Shown here: positions 45,827-55,479 of the stretch, one piece after another
How positions within the stretch are numbered: the first letter of the stretch is position 1
Layout of the letters: each line of letters opens with the position of its first letter
DNA from: Salipiger profundus
Lineage (GTDB): Bacteria > Pseudomonadota > Alphaproteobacteria > Rhodobacterales > Rhodobacteraceae
Assembly (NCBI RefSeq): GCF_001969385.1
Contig: NZ_CP014796.1
Coordinates: 4,171,501-4,235,500 of the forward strand
DNA length: 64,000 nucleotides
Direction of reading: 5' to 3'
Position numbers and translations under genes: made by a program
Notes under the pieces: model-generated
Told to the model about the DNA's origin: nothing
The model's input: the letters and a program-made list of their open reading frames with translations, nothing else
The model's database searches: none

Positions 45827-47146
45827 CTACAGCACCGAGGTCAGCGCCGCGTCGAGCTTGTCAACGAGCTCGCCCACCTGGTCCTCGGTCAGGATGAAGG
45901 GCGGCGCGAGCAGCACGTGGTCGCCGCGCTGCCCGTCGATGGTCCCGCCCATCGGGTAGCAGATCAGCCCCTCGGCAAAGGCCGCCTTTTTAAGCTTGCC
46001 TGCCACACCCCGGGACGGATCGAAGGGCGCCTTGGTCGCGCGATCCTCGACCAGTTCGAGCCCGAGGAACAGCCCGCGCCCGCGGATGTCGCCCACGTTC
46101 GGATGCTGGCCGAAACGCTCGTGCAGCGCCGCGCGGAGCATCTCGCCCGTCGGGGCCACCCGGTCGAGCAGTCGGTCGCTCACCAGCCGGTCAAGCACCG
46201 CGTTCGCGCCAGCGCAGGAGGTCGGATGCCCGAGATAGGTGTGGCCGTGCTGGAAGAAGCCCGAGCCGTTCTCGATCGCTGCGTAAATGTCAGACGAGCA
46301 GAGCATCGCCCCGATCGGCGCGTAGCCCGCGCCAAGCCCCTTGGCGATGGCGCAGATGTCGGGCGACACGCCGTCCTGCTCGCAGGCGAAGAGCGTGCCG
46401 GTGCGCCCCATGCCGCACATGACCTCGTCGAGGATGAGCAGGATGCCGTGGCGGTCGCAGATCTCGCGCACCCGCCGGAAGTAGCCCGGCACCGCCGGGA
46501 CCGCGCCTGCGGTCGCGCCCACCACCGGCTCGGCCACGAAGGCCATGACGGTCTCGGGGCCCAGCTCCTCGATCTTCGCCTCGAGCTCGGCCGCAAGCCG
46601 TTCGCCATAGGTCTCCTCGGTCTCGCCCGGCTCCATGCCGCGATAGGCGTAGCAGGGAGAGACGTGATGCACGTCGATCAGCAGCGGCGCGAAGGGCTCA
46701 CGGCGCCAGATGTTGCCGCCCGTCGACAGCGCCCCCAGCGTGTTGCCATGGTAGCTCTGCCGCCGCGCGATGATGTTGCGGCGCTCCGGCGCGCCGGTCT
46801 CGAGGTGGTACTGCCGCGCCAGCTTCAGCGCGGATTCCATCGCCTCGGAGCCGCCGGCCACCACGTAGACCCGGTCGAGCCCCTCGGGCGCAAGTTCGAT
46901 CAGCCGGTCAGCCAGCCGCTCGGCGGGCTCGGACGTGAAGAAGCCGGTATGCGCGAATGCCACCTGGTCGAGCTGCGCCTTCATCGCCGCGATCACCGTC
47001 GCGTCGCCATGCCCGAGACAGGACACAGCCGCGCCTCCCGATCCGTCGAGATAGGCCTTGCCGTTGGTATCGTAGAGATAGGCGCCTTCGCCACGTGCCA
47101 CCATCGGCGGCAGGGACTTCGTGTGACGCGGGAAAATGTGCGACAT
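45827..47146 (-). CDS. Class III PLP-dependent aminotransferase
   Basis: 439 aa. The PLP-binding Lys is in AIAKGLGAGYAPIGAML, preceded by LILDEVMCGMGRTG; GGSEAMESALKLARQYH and SYHGNTLGALS are the family substrate and phosphate regions. Such enzymes transfer amino groups from omega-amino acids, diamines or similar compounds to pyruvate or 2-oxoglutarate; the substrate cannot be read from sequence. It is transcribed away from the TAXI TRAP operon and may act on what that system imports. Confidence 0.88.
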   Translation of the reverse strand: MSHIFPRHTKSLPPMVARGEGAYLYDTNGKAYLDGSGGAAVSCLGHGDATVIAAMKAQLDQVAFAHTGFFTSEPAERLADRLIELAPEGLDRVYVVAGGSEAMESALKLARQYHLETGAPERRNIIARRQSYHGNTLGALSTGGNIWRREPFAPLLIDVHHVSPCYAYRGMEPGETEETYGERLAAELEAKIEELGPETVMAFVAEPVVGATAGAVPAVPGYFRRVREICDRHGILLILDEVMCGMGRTGTLFACEQDGVSPDICAIAKGLGAGYAPIGAMLCSSDIYAAIENGSGFFQHGHTYLGHPTSCAGANAVLDRLVSDRLLDRVAPTGEMLRAALHERFGQHPNVGDIRGRGLFLGLELVEDRATKAPFDPSRGVAGKLKKAAFAEGLICYPMGGTIDGQRGDHVLLAPPFILTEDQVGELVDKLDAALTSVL

Positions 47147-47272
47147 CGATCCGGATCCTGTAGCGTTTCACGACGATGCGTCGCCCGATGCTCCGGGGTG
47201 TTGTCATCCTCGTGATGTTCAGGGCAGTATCATTATCATAAATTCAATCAAGATCTCAGGGAGAACGATCTG

Positions 47273-48238
47273 ATGAAAAAGACACTCTTTGGCGCGATCC
47301 TGTCCGGCGCCATGGTCGCCGGCGTCGGCGCCAGTGCACAGGACCAGCAATTCATCTCCATCGGCACCGGCGGCGTGACCGGCGTGTACTACCCCACCGG
47401 TGGCGCGATCTGCCGTCTCGTGAACCGCGAGCGTCGCGACCACGGCATCCGCTGCGCCGTGGAATCGACCGGCGGCTCGGTCTACAACATCAACACCATC
47501 AAGGCCGGCGAGCTCGAGTTCGGCGTGGCCCAGTCCGACTGGCAGTACCACGCCTACAACGGCACCTCGCAGTTCTCGGACAACCCGTTCCCCGAGCTTC
47601 GCGCGGTGTTCTCGGTGCACCCCGAGCCCTTCACCCTGCTCGCCCGTGCGGACGCAGGCGTCGAGAAGTTCGAGGACATCGCCGGCAAGCGCGTGAACGT
47701 GGGCAACCCGGGCTCCGGCCAGCGCGCCACGATGGAAGTCGTGATGGAAGCCTTCGGCATCACCATGGACGACCTCGCGCTCGCGACCGAGTACAAGGGC
47801 TCGGAAATGGCGCAACAGCTCTGCGACGGCAACATCGACGCGATGATCTACACCGTGGGTCACCCGGCCGCCGCGATCCAGGAAGCCACCACCACCTGTG
47901 ACGTCGAGCTGGTCGACGTGGTGGGCGAGCCCATCGACACGCTGGTCGACGAGAACCCCTACTACCGCGTCGCGACCATCCCCGGCGGCATGTATGCCGG
48001 CAACGACGAGGACACCACGACCTTCGGCGTCGGCGCGACCTTCGTGACCTCCACCGAGGTCCCCGAAGACGTGGTCTACGTGGTCGCCAAGGCGGTGATG
48101 GAGAACATCGACGACTTCCGCCAGCTGCACCCGGCCTTCGCCAACCTCGACCCGGCCGAAATGGTCAAGGACGGCCTCTCGGCACCGCTGCACCCGGGTG
48201 CCGACAAAGCCTACAAGGAACTCGGCCTGATCGAGTAA
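47273..48238 (+). CDS. TAXI-family TRAP substrate-binding protein
   Basis: 321 aa. A signal peptide (ending GVGASAQ) precedes the TAXI fold: [20 protein letters not shown], then [19 protein letters not shown] and [21 protein letters not shown] proteins bind glutamate, 2-oxoglutarate or related acids and work with a fused permease, which follows 118 bp downstream. ATG 47273 is preceded by AGGGAG. A strong TTCG-loop hairpin lies between the two genes. Confidence 0.92.
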   Translation: MKKTLFGAILSGAMVAGVGASAQDQQFISIGTGGVTGVYYPTGGAICRLVNRERRDHGIRCAVESTGGSVYNINTIKAGELEFGVAQSDWQYHAYNGTSQFSDNPFPELRAVFSVHPEPFTLLARADAGVEKFEDIAGKRVNVGNPGSGQRATMEVVMEAFGITMDDLALATEYKGSEMAQQLCDGNIDAMIYTVGHPAAAIQEATTTCDVELVDVVGEPIDTLVDENPYYRVATIPGGMYAGNDEDTTTFGVGATFVTSTEVPEDVVYVVAKAVMENIDDFRQLHPAFANLDPAEMVKDGLSAPLHPGADKAYKELGLIE

Positions 48239-48254
48239 GGGCAACGCCCCACCT

Positions 48255-48280
48255 GCCGCGCGGCCTTCGGGCCGCGTGGC
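48255..48280 (+). terminator. Intercistronic stem-loop after the TAXI gene
   Basis: GCCGCGCGGCC (48255-48265), TTCG loop, GGCCGCGTGGC (48270-48280), one mismatched pair. No T-run. Likely stabilises the binding-protein message. Confidence 0.55.
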
Positions 48281-48356
48281 GCAAACCTCGGGCTGCGCGT
48301 GAAGACCCACGCGCATCTCGCGGATCATAAAAACAATTCATGACAACAGAGGGACG

Positions 48357-50990
48357 ATGGCGATGGTGGATCAACCGTCTACGGAGCGCACGGCCGACGA
48401 CATGGTGGCCGAGGCCGATACCGGCGCGCGCAATCCGAGCAACTGGCAGGGACGGCTGATCATCGGCACCTGTATCGCGTGGTCGCTCTTCCAGCTCTAC
48501 ATCGCCTCGCGGGTGCCCGGCATGGTGGCAGAGGCCACCGGCATGAGCATCTTCGCGAACATCGTGGCGCAGGCCCGCTACGTGCACCTCGCCTTCGCGC
48601 TGGCGCTTGCCACCATGGCGTTTCCGCTGACCTCCGGCGCACCCCGCGACCGCATCCCGGCCTATGACTGGGCGCTGCTGGTGCTCGGGGTCTCGGCCTG
48701 CCTCTACCTCGTCGTCTTCCGCTTCGAGATCGCCGGCCGACCCGGCCTCTGGACCACCACAGACATTACCATGTCGGCCATCGGCATGGTCTGCCTTCTG
48801 ATCGCAGTCTACCGCTCACTGGGGATGCCGCTCGTCATCATCGCCTGCATCTTCGTGGCCTTCGCCTTCTTCGGCGGCTACTCGGAATGGGCGCGCAACA
48901 TCACCAACTACGGCGGCTCCTCGCTGCACAAGGCGCTCGGCCACTACTGGATGCAGACCGAGGGCGTCTTCGGCGTGGCGCTCGGCGTCTCCACGACGAT
49001 GATCTTCCTCTTCGTGCTGTTCGGCGCCCTGCTCGACCGTGCCGGCGGCGGCAACTGGTTCATCCAGGTCGCCATCGCGCTGCTCGGCGCGCTGCGCGGC
49101 GGCCCGGCCAAGGCGGCGGTGCTGTCGTCGATGATGACCGGCATGATCTCGGGCTCGTCCATCGCCAACACGGTGACCACCGGCACCTTCACCATCCCGC
49201 TGATGAAGCGCATCGGCTTCCCGGCCGAGAAGGCCGGGGCGGTCGAGGTCGCAAGCTCGACCAACGGCCAGCTGACCCCGCCCGTCATGGGCGCCGCAGC
49301 CTTCCTGATGGTGGAATACGTCAACATCCCCTACATCGACGTGGTCAAGCACGCCTTCCTGCCGGCCGTGATCTCCTACATCGCGCTGCTCTACATCGTG
49401 CACCTCGAGAGCCTGAAGATGGGGCTCAGGGGGCTCGAGAAGCCCGGTCGCCGCATCGGCGTGCTGATGATCCTCATCCTGTTCCTGTCGGGCTTCATCC
49501 TGCTCGGCGTGCTCACCTTCCTGATGATCGGCCTGCGCACGCTGCTCGAGCCCGTGATGGGCAATTCGGTCTACGCCGCCGTGGCGCTGGTCGCGGTGCT
49601 CTATGTCGTGCTGGTGAAGATTTCGGCGGGCTTCCCCGAGATCAAGGAGGACAAGGACACCGACGCCCCGCCCACCGCGCCGCGGCTCACGCCCACGCTG
49701 ATCGGCGGGCTATACTTCGCGATCCCGATCTTCATCCTCGTGTGGAACCTGATGGTCCGCACCGACACGCTCGACCGGCTGTCGCCCGCACTGTCCGCCT
49801 TCTGGGCGACCTTCTTCATGATCGTCATCGCGCTCACCCATCGCCCGCTCAAGGCAATGTTCCGCGGCCACGATGTCGGGACCGAAGCCCGTGCGGGCTG
49901 GACCGACTTCGTGCAGGGGCTGATCCTCGGCGCGCGCAACATGATCGGCATCGGTGTCGCCACCGGCGCGGCGGGCATCATCGTCGGCACCATCAGCCTC
50001 ACCGGCGCGCACCAGGTCATCGGCACGGTGATCGAGGTGATCTCGGGCGGCAATCTCATGGTTCTGCTGATCCTCGTTGCGGTGCTGTCGCTGATCCTCG
50101 GGATGGGTCTGCCGACCACGGCGAACTACATCGTGGTCTCGAGCCTGATGGCTCCCGTGATCCTGAGCGTCGGCGCGCAGGCGGGGCTCGTGGTGCCGCT
50201 GATCGCGGTGCACATGTTCGTCTTCTACTTCGGCATCCTCGCGGACGACACGCCACCGGTGGGCCTCGCGGCCTATGCCGCCGCGGCGATCTCGCGCGGC
50301 GATCCGATCAAGACCGGTCTGCAGGGCTTCGGCTACGACATCCGGACCGCGCTGCTGCCGTTCCTGTTCATCTTCAACACCGACCTGCTGCTCATCGACG
50401 TGACCTTCCTGCACGCGGTGTTCATCTTCTTCGTGGCGCTTCTGGCGATGCTGCTCTTCGCCGCCGCGACGCAGGGGTATTTCATCGCCAAGTCGCGGAT
50501 CTGGGAAAGTGTCGTCCTGCTGTTCATCGCCTTCATGCTGTTCCGGCCGGGCTTCTTCCTGGACATGGTCGAGGAACCCTACACCACCGCGTCCGGCCCT
50601 GCGGCGCTCGAGCTGATGGCCGAGGCACCCGAGGGCTCGGAGCTGCGGGTGAACATCGAGGGGCCGGACTTCGACACCTTCGAGATGCGGCCCACCACCA
50701 TCGTCATTCCCGCCGTCGCGGGCGATGCCGAGGCGACGCTGTCGGAGCAGGGCCTTACGGTCATGCCCGAGGGCGAGCAGCTGCTGCTTGAAGAGCCCTT
50801 CCCCGGCACACCGTACTTCGACCAGATCGGCACGGAATACGACTACTATGCCGATCAGCCGGTGGTGATCTCCTCGGTCGAGGTCGCCCGCGACCGGATC
50901 GCCAAGGAGTGGTTCTTCATTCCGGCGCTCATCCTGCTGGCGGGGATCGTGATGATCCAGCGTCCGCGTGCCAAGCAACCGGCCTTCTAG
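48357..50990 (+). CDS. TRAP transporter fused permease (4TM/12TM), TAXI type
   Basis: 877 aa. The N-terminal ~190 residues are a DctQ-like four-helix part; residues ~195-690 are DctM-like (SSMMTGMISGSSIANTVTTG, GQLTPPVMGAAAFLMVEY, then MGLPTTANYIVVSSLMAPV). After ~690 there is a further membrane part, a soluble acidic stretch (~735-845) resembling DUF3394, and a last helix (WFFIPALILLAGIVMI). It should import the ligand of the TAXI protein. Followed 12 bp later by a Usp gene. Confidence 0.9.
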   Translation: MAMVDQPSTERTADDMVAEADTGARNPSNWQGRLIIGTCIAWSLFQLYIASRVPGMVAEATGMSIFANIVAQARYVHLAFALALATMAFPLTSGAPRDRIPAYDWALLVLGVSACLYLVVFRFEIAGRPGLWTTTDITMSAIGMVCLLIAVYRSLGMPLVIIACIFVAFAFFGGYSEWARNITNYGGSSLHKALGHYWMQTEGVFGVALGVSTTMIFLFVLFGALLDRAGGGNWFIQVAIALLGALRGGPAKAAVLSSMMTGMISGSSIANTVTTGTFTIPLMKRIGFPAEKAGAVEVASSTNGQLTPPVMGAAAFLMVEYVNIPYIDVVKHAFLPAVISYIALLYIVHLESLKMGLRGLEKPGRRIGVLMILILFLSGFILLGVLTFLMIGLRTLLEPVMGNSVYAAVALVAVLYVVLVKISAGFPEIKEDKDTDAPPTAPRLTPTLIGGLYFAIPIFILVWNLMVRTDTLDRLSPALSAFWATFFMIVIALTHRPLKAMFRGHDVGTEARAGWTDFVQGLILGARNMIGIGVATGAAGIIVGTISLTGAHQVIGTVIEVISGGNLMVLLILVAVLSLILGMGLPTTANYIVVSSLMAPVILSVGAQAGLVVPLIAVHMFVFYFGILADDTPPVGLAAYAAAAISRGDPIKTGLQGFGYDIRTALLPFLFIFNTDLLLIDVTFLHAVFIFFVALLAMLLFAAATQGYFIAKSRIWESVVLLFIAFMLFRPGFFLDMVEEPYTTASGPAALELMAEAPEGSELRVNIEGPDFDTFEMRPTTIVIPAVAGDAEATLSEQGLTVMPEGEQLLLEEPFPGTPYFDQIGTEYDYYADQPVVISSVEVARDRIAKEWFFIPALILLAGIVMIQRPRAKQPAF

Positions 50991-51002
50991 GGAGGAGAGG
51001 CG

Positions 51003-51428
51003 ATGTTCAAGACCATCCTGCTGGCAGTCGACATGAACGACATGCCGGAATCGGGCCACGTGGCCGACGCCGCGGTGCACATGGCGGAATGCACCGGCGC
51101 GCGGCTGCACATCATCAACGTCATCCCCGGCTCGGGGATGGCGATGGTGGGCTCCTACCTCGGCGCCGAACAGGCCAACGCCATCAAGCACGAGGCGGCG
51201 CAACGGCTCGAGGCATGGGCCACCAAGGCGATCCCGACCGGGCTGCTCGACGGGCTGCACGTCACGCAGGGCACCATCTACCACGAGATCATCAAGGCCG
51301 CGCAGGACGTCGCGGCCGATGCCATCGTGGTCGGTGCACACCGCCCGGCGCTGCGCGATTACCTCGTCGGGCCGAACGCCGCGCGGGTGGTGCGCCATGC
51401 ACCGCAGTCCGTCATCGTGATCCGCTAG
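51003..51428 (+). CDS. Universal stress protein family, TRAP-associated
   Basis: 141 aa. A Usp fold beginning KTILLAVDMNDMPESGHVAD with C-terminal IVVGAHRPALRDYLVGPNA. The canonical ATP loop G-x2-G-x9-G(S/T) is only partly kept (no second early Gly and no Ser after the last Gly), so nucleotide binding is uncertain. It lies 12 bp after the TAXI permease, as Usp proteins often do with TRAP genes, where one (TeaD) is known to restrain transport. Confidence 0.87.
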   Translation: MFKTILLAVDMNDMPESGHVADAAVHMAECTGARLHIINVIPGSGMAMVGSYLGAEQANAIKHEAAQRLEAWATKAIPTGLLDGLHVTQGTIYHEIIKAAQDVAADAIVVGAHRPALRDYLVGPNAARVVRHAPQSVIVIR

Positions 51429-51453
51429 ACGCGGACGACCGGACGGCCCCGAC

Positions 51454-51975
51454 ATGCAGATCCTCGACGCGACCGAAGCCGACCTGCCCGGCATTCTCGA
51501 CATTTACAACGACGCGGTGCGGAACAGCACCGCGATCTGGAACGAGACGCTCGTCGATCTCGAAAACCGCCGCGCGTGGTGGCAGGGCCGCGTGGCGCAG
51601 GGCTACCCGGTTCTGGTCACCCGCGAGGACGACGGCACGGTGCTGGCCTACGCGAGCTTCGGCGACTGGCGCGCCTTCGAGGGCTTCCGTCTCACGGTCG
51701 AGCATTCGATCTACGTGCGCGACGGCCAGCGCGGGCGCGGCATCGCCTCGCAGCTGCTGCCGGCGCTCATCGGCCGTGCCCGCGCGATCGGCAAGCACGT
51801 GATGGTCGCCGGGATCGAGAGCGGCAACGCGGCCTCGATCCAGCTTCACACGCGCAACGGCTTCCGCATCACCGGAGAGATGCCACAGGTGGGCGTCAAG
51901 TTCGGCAACTGGCTGGACCTGACCTTCATGCAGCTCACGCTCGACACACGGAGCGCCCCCGAGGCCGATCCCTAG
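51454..51975 (+). CDS. GNAT-family N-acetyltransferase (phosphinothricin acetyltransferase-like)
   Basis: 173 aa. Residues ~1-165 match the PAT/MddA subgroup: the N-terminal IYNDAVRNSTAIWNE, the acetyl-CoA site RGQ-type loop in RDGQRGRGIASQLL, and SGNAASIQLHTRNGFR. Enzymes of this group acetylate phosphinothricin or methionine sulfoximine/sulfone; many genome copies act as general amine detoxifiers. It follows the Usp gene by 25 bp and is probably co-transcribed. Cytoplasmic. Confidence 0.87.
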   Translation: MQILDATEADLPGILDIYNDAVRNSTAIWNETLVDLENRRAWWQGRVAQGYPVLVTREDDGTVLAYASFGDWRAFEGFRLTVEHSIYVRDGQRGRGIASQLLPALIGRARAIGKHVMVAGIESGNAASIQLHTRNGFRITGEMPQVGVKFGNWLDLTFMQLTLDTRSAPEADP

Positions 51976-52045
51976 CGCGCAGCCCGTGCCCGGACTACGC
52001 TCTTCGTGTTACCATCGCGCCTCGGCGCACAGAAAGTTTCAGATC

Positions 52046-54298
52046 ATGGACGATATTTCACGCAGACGCATCGCCGTCACCTCGAGCCACTGGGGCGCCT
52101 TCGAGGTCGAGACCGAGGGCGACCGCATCACCGCCACCCGGCCCTTTGCCGCGGACCCCAACCCGCCGTCGATCCCCGCGATCATCCCCGCCGCCGTGCA
52201 TCATCACACGCGCGTGGCGCGCCCGGCGATCCGGCGCGGCTGGCTCGATCACCGAGGCGGCGGCGGACGCGGCAGCGACGACTTCGTCGAGCTTCCGTGG
52301 GACGAGGCGCTCGACATCGCTGCGGCGGAGATCGCGCGCATCCGCGACACGCATGGCAACACGTCGATCTTCGGCGGCTCCTACGGCTGGTCCTCGGCAG
52401 GTCGGTTCCACCATGCCCAGAGCCAGGTGCACCGCTTCCTCAATTCCATCGGCGGCTACGTCGCCTCGTTCGGGAGCTATTCCACCGGCTGCGCGCAGGC
52501 GATCATGCCGCATGTGTTCGGGATGAACTTCCTAGAACAGATCTACCACGCGCAGGACAGCTGGCAGACCATCGCCGACCACACCGAGACGCTGGTCATG
52601 TTCGGAGGCATCAACCCGAAGAACGCGCAGGTGAGCATGGGCGGCATCACCGAGCACGGCACCGCCTCGTGGTTCGACCGTTTCGCCGAAAAGGGCATGC
52701 GCCGCATCAACATCGGCCCGCAACGCACCGACGCGCCCGGCGGCTGCGAATGGATGCCGCTGCGCCCGGCGACGGATACCGCGCTGATGCTGGCGCTGGC
52801 CCATGTGCTCGAGACCGAAGGTCTGACGGATCACGCGTTCCTCGACCGCTACACCACCGGCTTCACCCGCTTCCGCCCCTACCTCATGGGCGAGACCGAC
52901 GGCCAGCCGAAGTCGCCCGACTGGGCGGCGCCGATCTGCGGCCTCGACCCCGAGACCATCCGCGCCCTCGCCCGCCGCATGGCGGGCACCCGCACGCTCA
53001 TCACCGTCGCATGGTCGCTGCAACGCGCCGAGCACGGCGAGCAGCCCTACTGGATGTCGGCGGTGCTGGCGGCGATGCTCGGCCAGATCGGCCTGCCCGG
53101 CGGCGGCGTGGGCTACGGCTACGGCGCCATCGGCGGCGTCGGCAAGGGGCTGCGGCGGCTGCGTGGCATGACGCTCGACCAGTTCGCCAACCCGGTCCGC
53201 GAGGTCATCCCGGTCGCCCGCATCGCCGACATGCTGCTCAACCCCGGGCAGGATTACGACTTCAACGGCAAACGCGGGCCCTACCCCGACATCCGGCTGA
53301 TCTACTGGGCCGGCGGCAACCCGTTCCACCATCATCAGGATCTCAACCGCCTGCACGAGGCGTGGCAGCGTCCCGAAACGATCATCGTCAACGAGCCGTG
53401 GTGGACACCCACCGCCAAGCGCGCCGACATCGTCTTTCCCGCGACCACGCCCTACGAGCGCGAGGACATCGGCCGCAGCGATCTTGACGAGTATCTCTAC
53501 AACATGCCGCAGCTGATCCCGCCGGTGGGAGAGGCGCGCGACGACTACGACATCTTCGCCGGCCTCGCCGCGCGCATCGGTGCCGAGGAGCGCTTCACCG
53601 AGGGGCGCGACAGCGCGACATGGCTGCGCGAACTTTACGCGGGCTACCGCGAGCGCGCGGCGGCGCAGGGCGTCGAGGTGCCCGACTTCGAGGAGCTTAG
53701 AGCGCGCAACTGGGTGCGCCTGCCGGTCGAACAGGAGGGGCCGCAAGCCACCTTCCTCAGCCGCCTCCGTGACGATCCCGAGGGGGCGCCGCTCGCCACG
53801 CCCTCGGGACGGATCGAGATCTTTTCAGAGACCATCGAGGGGTTCGGCTACGACGACTGCCCCGGTCATCCGGTCTGGCTGCCGCCTTCCGAATGGCTCG
53901 GTGCCGCAAGCAATGCGGCACCGCTGCACCTCGTCTCGCCGCAGCCCGGCGACAAGCTGCACAGCCAGCTCGAACCCGCGCTGGCCGACGTGCCCGGCGC
54001 GCGGCCCGTGGCGCTGGCGATCCATCCCTCGGACGCCGCCGCACGCGCCATCGCGGAGGGCGCCATCGTGAGGGTCCACAACGCGCGCGGCGCCTGCCTC
54101 GCGCGGGCGGCGCTCACCGACGACATCACCCCCGGTGTCGTCGCCCTGCCCACCGGCGCCTGGTATGGCGACGCGGGCGAGAACGTCGACCCGCACGGCA
54201 ATCCCAACGTCCTGACCCCCGACATAGGCACCTCGAAGCTCGGCCAAGGCAGCAGCGCGCATACCGCGCTGGTGCAGGTAAGCCTCAACGAGGGCTAA
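52046..54298 (+). CDS. Cytoplasmic molybdopterin oxidoreductase (BisC/DMSO reductase family)
   Basis: 750 aa. Molybdopterin domains run along the whole length: IFGGSYGWSSAGRFHHAQSQ, GSYSTGCAQ (a likely Ser ligand of molybdenum), HTETLVMFGGINPKN, YWAGGNPFHHHQDLNRL and the C-terminal ANVDP-type NPNVLTPDIG. The N-terminus has no Fe-S cysteines and no Tat signal, so it resembles biotin/methionine sulfoxide reductase BisC. It likely reduces S- or N-oxides in the cytoplasm. It ends 4 bp inside the convergent eutA-like gene. Confidence 0.85.
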   Translation: MDDISRRRIAVTSSHWGAFEVETEGDRITATRPFAADPNPPSIPAIIPAAVHHHTRVARPAIRRGWLDHRGGGGRGSDDFVELPWDEALDIAAAEIARIRDTHGNTSIFGGSYGWSSAGRFHHAQSQVHRFLNSIGGYVASFGSYSTGCAQAIMPHVFGMNFLEQIYHAQDSWQTIADHTETLVMFGGINPKNAQVSMGGITEHGTASWFDRFAEKGMRRINIGPQRTDAPGGCEWMPLRPATDTALMLALAHVLETEGLTDHAFLDRYTTGFTRFRPYLMGETDGQPKSPDWAAPICGLDPETIRALARRMAGTRTLITVAWSLQRAEHGEQPYWMSAVLAAMLGQIGLPGGGVGYGYGAIGGVGKGLRRLRGMTLDQFANPVREVIPVARIADMLLNPGQDYDFNGKRGPYPDIRLIYWAGGNPFHHHQDLNRLHEAWQRPETIIVNEPWWTPTAKRADIVFPATTPYEREDIGRSDLDEYLYNMPQLIPPVGEARDDYDIFAGLAARIGAEERFTEGRDSATWLRELYAGYRERAAAQGVEVPDFEELRARNWVRLPVEQEGPQATFLSRLRDDPEGAPLATPSGRIEIFSETIEGFGYDDCPGHPVWLPPSEWLGAASNAAPLHLVSPQPGDKLHSQLEPALADVPGARPVALAIHPSDAAARAIAEGAIVRVHNARGACLARAALTDDITPGVVALPTGAWYGDAGENVDPHGNPNVLTPDIGTSKLGQGSSAHTALVQVSLNEG

Positions 54299-55011
54299 AG
54301 GGCAGCGCGGAACTCCCTCGGCGCGAACAGCCGGCCCGGCCCCTCCGAGGCGATGCCGGCCGCGTCGAGCATCGCCCAGAAGAGCACCTGGTTGGAGCTG
54401 AGCACCGGCTTGCCGAGATGCGCCTCGATGCGCTCGATGACCGGAACGGCGGGCAGCGCGGTGCAGGAGAGAAAGATCGCCTCGGCCTCGGGGTGGTCGG
54501 CCTCGAGCGCGGCGGCGATCACCGTGTCGCCCGAGAGCATTCCCATGTCGCGGTCGTCCTCGTGTCCCATAGACGACCGCGCCACCACATCGATCCCGAG
54601 CCCGACAAAATGGTCGGCCACGAGGTTCGTCGTCTCGTCCATGTAGGGGGTCAGCAGCGAGATCCGCGTGACGTCGAGCGCCCGGAACGCTCGCATCGCC
54701 GCGCCTACCGGCGTCGTGAGCGGCGCGCGGTTGCCGACCATCGCGTCGATCTCGTCGCCCAGAACCGCCGCCGCCGAGGTGCAGCCGAAGAGCAACCCCT
54801 CGAGCTGCACCCCCGGCACGATCAGTTCGGCCGCTGCACGCAGGCGCGGACCGGTGCGGCGCAGGTTCTCGGGCGTGGTCGGGTTCTCGAAGATGATGCG
54901 CGTCACATGCAGTTGGGTGCCCGGAGGCATCAGCCGCGCCGCGTCGCCCTCGATGGTCAGGTCGGTCGCCAGCGCGATCAGCCCGAACCTCCGGATATGA
55001 TCCCGCCGCAA
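54295..55011 (-). CDS. eutA: EutA-like Asp/Glu racemase superfamily protein of ectoine utilisation
   Basis: 238 aa. The fold is that of maleate isomerase/arylmalonate decarboxylase with two catalytic Cys: LLFGCTSAAAVLG (~residue 77) and IFLSCTALPAVPVIERIE (~185). In ectoine clusters EutA follows the transporter and Usp genes and is thought to act on an ectoine-derived intermediate, possibly as a racemase. Here it is 11 bp after usp, but eutBCDE do not follow; the next gene is a convergent molybdoenzyme overlapping by 4 bp. The name rests on context and motif. Confidence 0.78.
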   Translation of the reverse strand: MRRDHIRRFGLIALATDLTIEGDAARLMPPGTQLHVTRIIFENPTTPENLRRTGPRLRAAAELIVPGVQLEGLLFGCTSAAAVLGDEIDAMVGNRAPLTTPVGAAMRAFRALDVTRISLLTPYMDETTNLVADHFVGLGIDVVARSSMGHEDDRDMGMLSGDTVIAAALEADHPEAEAIFLSCTALPAVPVIERIEAHLGKPVLSSNQVLFWAMLDAAGIASEGPGRLFAPREFRAAL

Positions 55012-55022
55012 CCGCCGCCCGC

Positions 55023-55466
55023 TCAGATCACGAGGACCGGGACGGAGGACAGGCTCGTCACCTTGTGACTCACCGAGCCCAGCATGTAGCCCTCCGCCGA
55101 GCCGAGGCCGCGCGCCCCGACGATGATCAGGTCGCAGCCCTTTTCCTTGGCAAAGCCGACGATGGTCCGCGCCGAGGGGCCTCCCTTGATGAAGGCGTTG
55201 ACCTTGCCGACGCCCAGCTCCTTCGCGTGGGCCTTGGCCTCCTCGGCGGCCTCGCGCGACACGGTGCGCATGATGTCGTCAAGGTTGGCGTTGCTGTCCA
55301 TGCTGCCCCGGACCATCGAAAGCGATGCCTCGAGGATCGAATGATGCCGGTAGACGGTCAGCACCACCAACTCGGAACCGCAGAGCTTCGAGAGCTCCGC
55401 GGCCTTTTCGAGTGCATGCCAGGCACCGGTGGAGCCGTCGTAGGCAATCAGGATCTTCTTGAACAT
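55023..55466 (-). CDS. Universal stress protein of the ectoine TRAP operon (TeaD-like)
   Basis: 147 aa from ATG 55464-55466 (MFKKILIAYDGSTGAWHALE). The ATP-binding loop is canonical: GARGLGSAEGYMLGSVSHKV, i.e. G-x2-G-x9-G-S. TeaD, its counterpart in Halomonas, binds ATP and modulates ectoine uptake. It lies 13 bp after the large permease. The longer in-frame start (12 residues more) overlaps that gene and is less likely. Confidence 0.9.
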   Translation of the reverse strand: MFKKILIAYDGSTGAWHALEKAAELSKLCGSELVVLTVYRHHSILEASLSMVRGSMDSNANLDDIMRTVSREAAEEAKAHAKELGVGKVNAFIKGGPSARTIVGFAKEKGCDLIIVGARGLGSAEGYMLGSVSHKVTSLSSVPVLVI

Positions 55467-55479
55467 CGCGTCATCCCCC

